Translations under genes and position numbers: made by a program | Part shown: piece by piece, positions 6,328 through 9,392 of the stretch | How positions within the stretch are numbered: position 1 is the first letter of the stretch | How the letters are laid out: every line of letters starts with the position of its first letter | Notes under the pieces: generated by a model | Database searches by the model: none | What the model was told of the DNA's origin: nothing | Seen by the model: only the letters and a program-made list of their open reading frames with translations | Assembly: GCA_030631125.1 (NCBI GenBank) | Contig: DAOVLS010000070.1 | Location: 1-9,392, forward strand | Direction: 5' to 3' | Length of the DNA: 9,392 nucleotides | Source: Planctomycetales bacterium | GTDB taxonomy: Bacteria; Planctomycetota; Phycisphaerae; SM23-33

Positions 6328-6356
6328 TTGACACATTCCCGGTTTTGTGGTAAAAT
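6328..6356 (+). promoter_or_regulatory. Strong sigma-70-type promoter of the right secreted gene
   Basis: A perfect -35 TTGACA (6328-6333), a 17-base spacer and a near-perfect -10 TAAAAT (6351-6356) precede the gene. The leader of about 65 bases ends in AAAGGAGGT (6414-6422), a nearly full complement to the 16S rRNA tail, five bases before the ATG. This predicts much higher expression than for the left copy. Confidence 0.8.
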
Positions 6357-6427
6357 ATATTTTTTCAGCTACAGCTATGTGGTCTTCAGGTCGTTTCCGC
6401 GATTGGGTGGTTTAAAGGAGGTATCTC

Positions 6428-8380
6428 ATGAATCGGTTACGTATGATTTGCGCGTGTATGGCCGTCTTGGCTACGGTCGTTTTGACCAGCGGGGTGGCGA
6501 ACGGTCAGGCGAACATTGGCGTAGTGCTTAACAGCGGTGCCGAGAACCCCTTCGGCGGGTACTTGAAAGAGATTCTCAAGGCAGAGGGCTTTCGCGACTT
6601 GCAGACCGAGTCTCTCGGCGGGTTGACGCTCGACAAGCTCCAGTCCTACAAAACAGTCGTCCTTTCGGACACGTCGCTGACAACGTCGCAGGCGGACATG
6701 TTTCGCCAGTACGTATCCGCCGGTGGCAGCCTGATTGCTATGCGCCCGGACAGCAATCTCGACACCGTATTCGGCCTGGTCCGCAGTACGGGAAAGGTCT
6801 CCGAGGGCTATATGAAGATCAGTTCACTCACGCCGATCGGCGGAGGCCTGGAGACGAGTATCTCGATGAAGATACACGCCGATGCCGACCTCTACAAGGT
6901 TGCCGGCGGTGCAACGAAAGTGGCGTCGCTCTACAGCGGGCCTACGGGGTCCACGGACACTGGATATGCCGGCGTCGTCCGGTCCTCTTACGGCGCCGGA
7001 CAAGCGGTGGCCTTCTCGTACGATCTGGCCAAAAGTACCGTCTATTTGCGGCAGGGCAACCCCGCCTGGGCCGGCGAAGAACACGACGGGGCCGCCGGGG
7101 TGAAACCCAACGACTTGCTTTACGATCAGGCCAGCGGCACCTACTGGAACGCTCAGAACACTCGAGACGGCATCCTTCAGGCCGACGAACAAATGCGACT
7201 GTTGACCCACTCGATCGAGGCGACCAATGCCTCCAGGATGCCACTGCCACGCCTGTGGTACTTTCCCAACGCCAGGAAGTCGGTTCTGGTTTGGACGGGC
7301 GACCAGGACGGAGGCACAATAGACAGCATTAACGCCGAGCTGACTGCCGTCAAAGCGCGCGGTGGGAACGCCAGTATCTACCTGTTGAACTCGCCGGCGC
7401 CGAAATCGCCTGTGGGGCGCTATGGGCCAATGCCTTCAGCCGCCCAGGTGACGGCTTGGGTCAGTGATGGACACGATATCGGTGTGCATCCCGACGACAC
7501 CGCAGAGAGATACACTTCGCCTCCGGTTCCGACCTGGGACGCGATGAACAGCGTGTACGAAACCCAAATGGCCGACTTCTACGCCCGCTATCCGACTGCG
7601 CCCGCGCCGAAATCACTTCGAAATCATTATGTCGTCTGGCTTGGTAACGACGCTGACGGCGACAAGGAATTTGCGGCCTCGGCTCTGGTCGAACAGAACC
7701 ATGGCTTCAAATTAGAATTCAATTACTATTACCAGGGAATATCCGGACAAGGCGACACCGGACGTACGATTCCCACCGGCCTGCCGATGCATTTCGCCAC
7801 GAGCGAGGGTGAGGTACTCGACATTTTTCAGACCGACACACAAGTTACCGACGAAACCTGGTGGAGATCCGATCTTGGCGACAGGTACCGGAACCTGCTC
7901 GATGAGAGCCTCGACGACGGCAAATATTCCTGGATTGTGGCAAATTTCCACCCGGTCTCGTGGGGAAACCACTCTGCTGATGCCGAGGAAATACTCGACT
8001 ATGCCGTCAGCAGGGGCATCCCGATTTGGAGCGGCGGAGATATGAGTTCATTTTTGCAAATGCGGGACGCCGCCGACTTTCAGGATACCCGATGGGATGG
8101 GAGCAACCTGTCGTTTTTCGTCGCAGCCCCTGTCTCCGGACAAGGCGAATTGACGGTTATGGTTCCGAACGCCTTTGGCGACCTCCTGCTTGAGAAAATC
8201 CGCCTGGGTGGCCAGGACACCGTCTTCAGCGTCCATACCATCGCCGGAGAGGAGTACGCGTTGTTCACTATCGCGGGCGACTCAAACTCCGTCCAGGCCA
8301 CCTATGTGCCGGAACCGGCGACGATGTCGCTGCTGGTGCTGGGCGGTCTTGGTGTGTTGCTGAAACGTCGGCGGAAGTGA
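6428..8380 (+). CDS. Secreted PEP-CTERM protein, amidotransferase-like and deacetylase-like regions
   Basis: This 650-residue protein is probably exported and fixed to the cell envelope. Residues 1-28 are a signal peptide. Residues 28-115 show alternating strands and helices (IGVVLNSG, VVLSDTS, GGSLIAMRPD) typical of amidotransferase-like or ThuA-like folds. Residues 284-540 carry motifs resembling NodB-type carbohydrate deacetylases: WTGDQDGG (289-296) as the Asp motif, IGVH with His354 as the metal-site histidine, LRNHY (397-401) and NFHP with His508. The C-terminus is a canonical PEP-CTERM signal: VPEP (627-630), a hydrophobic helix (632-645) and KRRRK, recognised by an exosortase (XrtA/EpsH family) that removes it. 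Enzyme class is inferred from motif layout only; a non-catalytic carbohydrate-binding role is possible. It converges on the MutS2-like gene 67 bases away. Confidence 0.82.
   Translation: MNRLRMICACMAVLATVVLTSGVANGQANIGVVLNSGAENPFGGYLKEILKAEGFRDLQTESLGGLTLDKLQSYKTVVLSDTSLTTSQADMFRQYVSAGGSLIAMRPDSNLDTVFGLVRSTGKVSEGYMKISSLTPIGGGLETSISMKIHADADLYKVAGGATKVASLYSGPTGSTDTGYAGVVRSSYGAGQAVAFSYDLAKSTVYLRQGNPAWAGEEHDGAAGVKPNDLLYDQASGTYWNAQNTRDGILQADEQMRLLTHSIEATNASRMPLPRLWYFPNARKSVLVWTGDQDGGTIDSINAELTAVKARGGNASIYLLNSPAPKSPVGRYGPMPSAAQVTAWVSDGHDIGVHPDDTAERYTSPPVPTWDAMNSVYETQMADFYARYPTAPAPKSLRNHYVVWLGNDADGDKEFAASALVEQNHGFKLEFNYYYQGISGQGDTGRTIPTGLPMHFATSEGEVLDIFQTDTQVTDETWWRSDLGDRYRNLLDESLDDGKYSWIVANFHPVSWGNHSADAEEILDYAVSRGIPIWSGGDMSSFLQMRDAADFQDTRWDGSNLSFFVAAPVSGQGELTVMVPNAFGDLLLEKIRLGGQDTVFSVHTIAGEEYALFTIAGDSNSVQATYVPEPATMSLLVLGGLGVLLKRRRK
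8309..8377 (+). other. PEP-CTERM sorting signal coding segment
   Basis: Codons 628-650 encode PEP, the small hydrophobic stretch MSLLVLGGLGVLL and the basic tail KRRRK. This layout is the standard exosortase sorting signal found in many exopolysaccharide-producing bacteria and abundantly in Phycisphaerae. The left paralogue has PKP and no hydrophobic helix at the same place. Confidence 0.9.
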
Positions 8381-8447
8381 AATCAAATGTGAATTGTCTC
8401 TCAAGAGATTCGAATGTCTCGGTGGGGGTCGAAGAGACGGCAGGCAA

Positions 8448-9392
8448 TCATTTCGTCTTTCTTGCCGGTTCGAGGTCGGCGATGGGGATTTGCATTTCGA
8501 ATGCGCCGGACTGGACGACGGCCTGGTCTTTGTCGGGATTGAACCGGATTAATGTCGCCTGCTTGCGGAAGGGTACGACGTAAAGTTTTTCGCCCGGCTT
8601 GGTCGTCAGGACGGCGTCCCGGCTGGCTTTGGCGGCGGCGCTGTCGGGGCGGCGATGGTGGACGGGCTGGTCGCGCCGGTCGGGTTTTTTCTTATGAGGT
8701 TTGTGCTTCGGCCCCTTGTGGTGCACGGCGAACGGGCCGGTTTGAGGGAAGAGTTCCTGAAGCCGCAGCCAGCCTGTGGTCGAGGGCGTCTGGACCTTCG
8801 CCCTGCTTGTCGTCAGGTCGAGTTCAATGATTTTGCCTTTCCCCGGCGCCGGAGCGATGGGTACGACGTCGCCGACCTTTACCCTGCTGATTGACGCGAG
8901 CCACTGCTCGAATTGGCGTGTCCGGTTTCGCTGCTGGGTGAGCGAACGATGATACTCCTGGCGGAGGTGTTCTGCCTCGCTGCGGAGTTCTCCTGTCTGG
9001 CGGGCCTGTGACATTATCTGCTCGCGCAGGCTGGCGATTTCGCGACGGATGCCTTTCTGACCCATATCGGGCATCAGTTCAGCCAGAGGGACCTCGACCT
9101 GCACTTTATCGACATCGACAACGGCGATCTGCTTGTTGAACTGGATGCGCACAAGTCGCCCCGGCTTGTCCCGGGACGGGACGTGGATTTCGTCGCCGGG
9201 TTTCAGTTCGGCCAGCGAGGCTGTCCAGTTCTCGAATTTTTCCTGGAGTTTGAACAGGTCCGCCAGTTTGGATTCGTACTGTTCCTGCGTGTCTTCGGAG
9301 GCGAGGCGTGCGGTGTGCGCCTTTGCGCGTGCGTCTTCGGACGCCCGCCGGGCCGATGACGTGGCGCGGATGGCCTTGCGGAATACCCCGCC
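8448..9392 (-). CDS. MutS2-like protein, C-terminal part with three KOW-like modules (partial)
   Basis: Only the last 314 residues are in the window; the frame is open to the right edge without a stop, and the GTG at 9152 is internal. The visible part is: a coiled coil rich in A, E, K and R (9210-9392); a KOW-like module beginning LKPGDEIHVPSRDKPG (9072-9206); a second coiled coil (8883-9071); a second module beginning VKVGDVVPIAPAPGKG (8748-8882); a His/Lys/Pro/Arg-rich low-complexity linker (about 8600-8747); and a third module beginning KPGEKLYVVPF (8469-8600). A coiled coil followed by a KOW-like module ending in a short 'xVPLxEL' strand is the arrangement found after the ATPase of MutS2, which acts on stalled ribosomes or recombination intermediates. 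There is no Smr nuclease domain at the end. The ATPase lies outside the window, so the family call is provisional. Confidence 0.6.
   Translation of the reverse strand, partial: GGVFRKAIRATSSARRASEDARAKAHTARLASEDTQEQYESKLADLFKLQEKFENWTASLAELKPGDEIHVPSRDKPGRLVRIQFNKQIAVVDVDKVQVEVPLAELMPDMGQKGIRREIASLREQIMSQARQTGELRSEAEHLRQEYHRSLTQQRNRTRQFEQWLASISRVKVGDVVPIAPAPGKGKIIELDLTTSRAKVQTPSTTGWLRLQELFPQTGPFAVHHKGPKHKPHKKKPDRRDQPVHHRRPDSAAAKASRDAVLTTKPGEKLYVVPFRKQATLIRFNPDKDQAVVQSGAFEMQIPIADLEPARKTK

Larger units (their letters stand above)
6328..8580 (+). repeat. Right unit of the tandem direct duplication
   Basis: This unit matches 3995-6168 in order: promoter, leader, secreted gene, short intergenic stretch and the 3' end of the convergent MutS2-like gene. 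Here both genes are complete at this junction, so this is probably the original arrangement and the left unit the added one. The direction is an inference. Confidence 0.88.

Noticed and set aside
6328..6531. A 67-codon frame beginning in the promoter of the right secreted gene
   Set aside because: It begins at the -35 element and runs out of frame through the signal peptide; it has no features of its own.
4080..8380. A diversity-generating retroelement, with the A-rich left copy as template and the right copy as variable target
   Set aside because: Differences are not confined to positions with A in one copy (for example CGG versus CAG, CTG versus TTG, GCC versus TCC), they spread over the whole gene, and no reverse transcriptase gene is in the window.
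8381..8447. A bidirectional terminator between the convergent genes
   Set aside because: Only weak 5-bp stems (such as GTCTC with GAGAC) and no T-tracts are visible, so I cannot support one.

Overview
The window looks like a GC-rich bacterial chromosome segment, most likely from Planctomycetota, class Phycisphaerae or a relative. The main clue is a secreted protein ending in a textbook PEP-CTERM sorting signal (VPEP, short hydrophobic helix, KRRRK). REP-like palindromes after genes and a MutS2-like gene fit, but the lineage is inference.

Left part (1-2710). A consensus-like promoter drives a two-gene toxin-antitoxin operon: an AbrB/MazE-fold antitoxin followed three bases later by a Doc-type Fic toxin. 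A complete ABC-F translation-factor ATPase follows in the same direction.

Middle (2710-3990). Two small membrane-protein genes lie here: an unrecognised four-helix protein and a MotA/TolQ/ExbB-like protein. They sit among REP-like palindromes. A perfect 16-bp inverted repeat brackets the first gene, and one copy supplies its stop codon. A cluster of overlapping, mutually exclusive hairpins follows the second gene.

Right part (3990-9392). A unit of about 2.2-2.3 kb is present twice in tandem: promoter, leader, large secreted gene and the tail of a convergent gene. The secreted proteins have a signal peptide, an amidotransferase-like N-terminal region and a polysaccharide-deacetylase-like region. 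The right copy keeps a good promoter, a strong ribosome binding site and the PEP-CTERM anchor. The left copy has a weaker promoter and has lost the anchor. It has also changed charge in one direction: about 26 positions gained lysine against one lost, and about 25 acidic residues were lost with none gained. The left unit carries a fragment of the 3' end of the neighbouring MutS2-like gene, which records how the duplication or recombination happened. The intact MutS2-like gene runs on the minus strand off the right edge.

The most unusual object is the tandem pair: two nearly colinear secreted enzymes, one acidic and anchored, the other lysine-rich and unanchored, with amino-acid changes concentrated in some segments and silent changes in others. 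All identity figures and counts were made by eye from the sequence.
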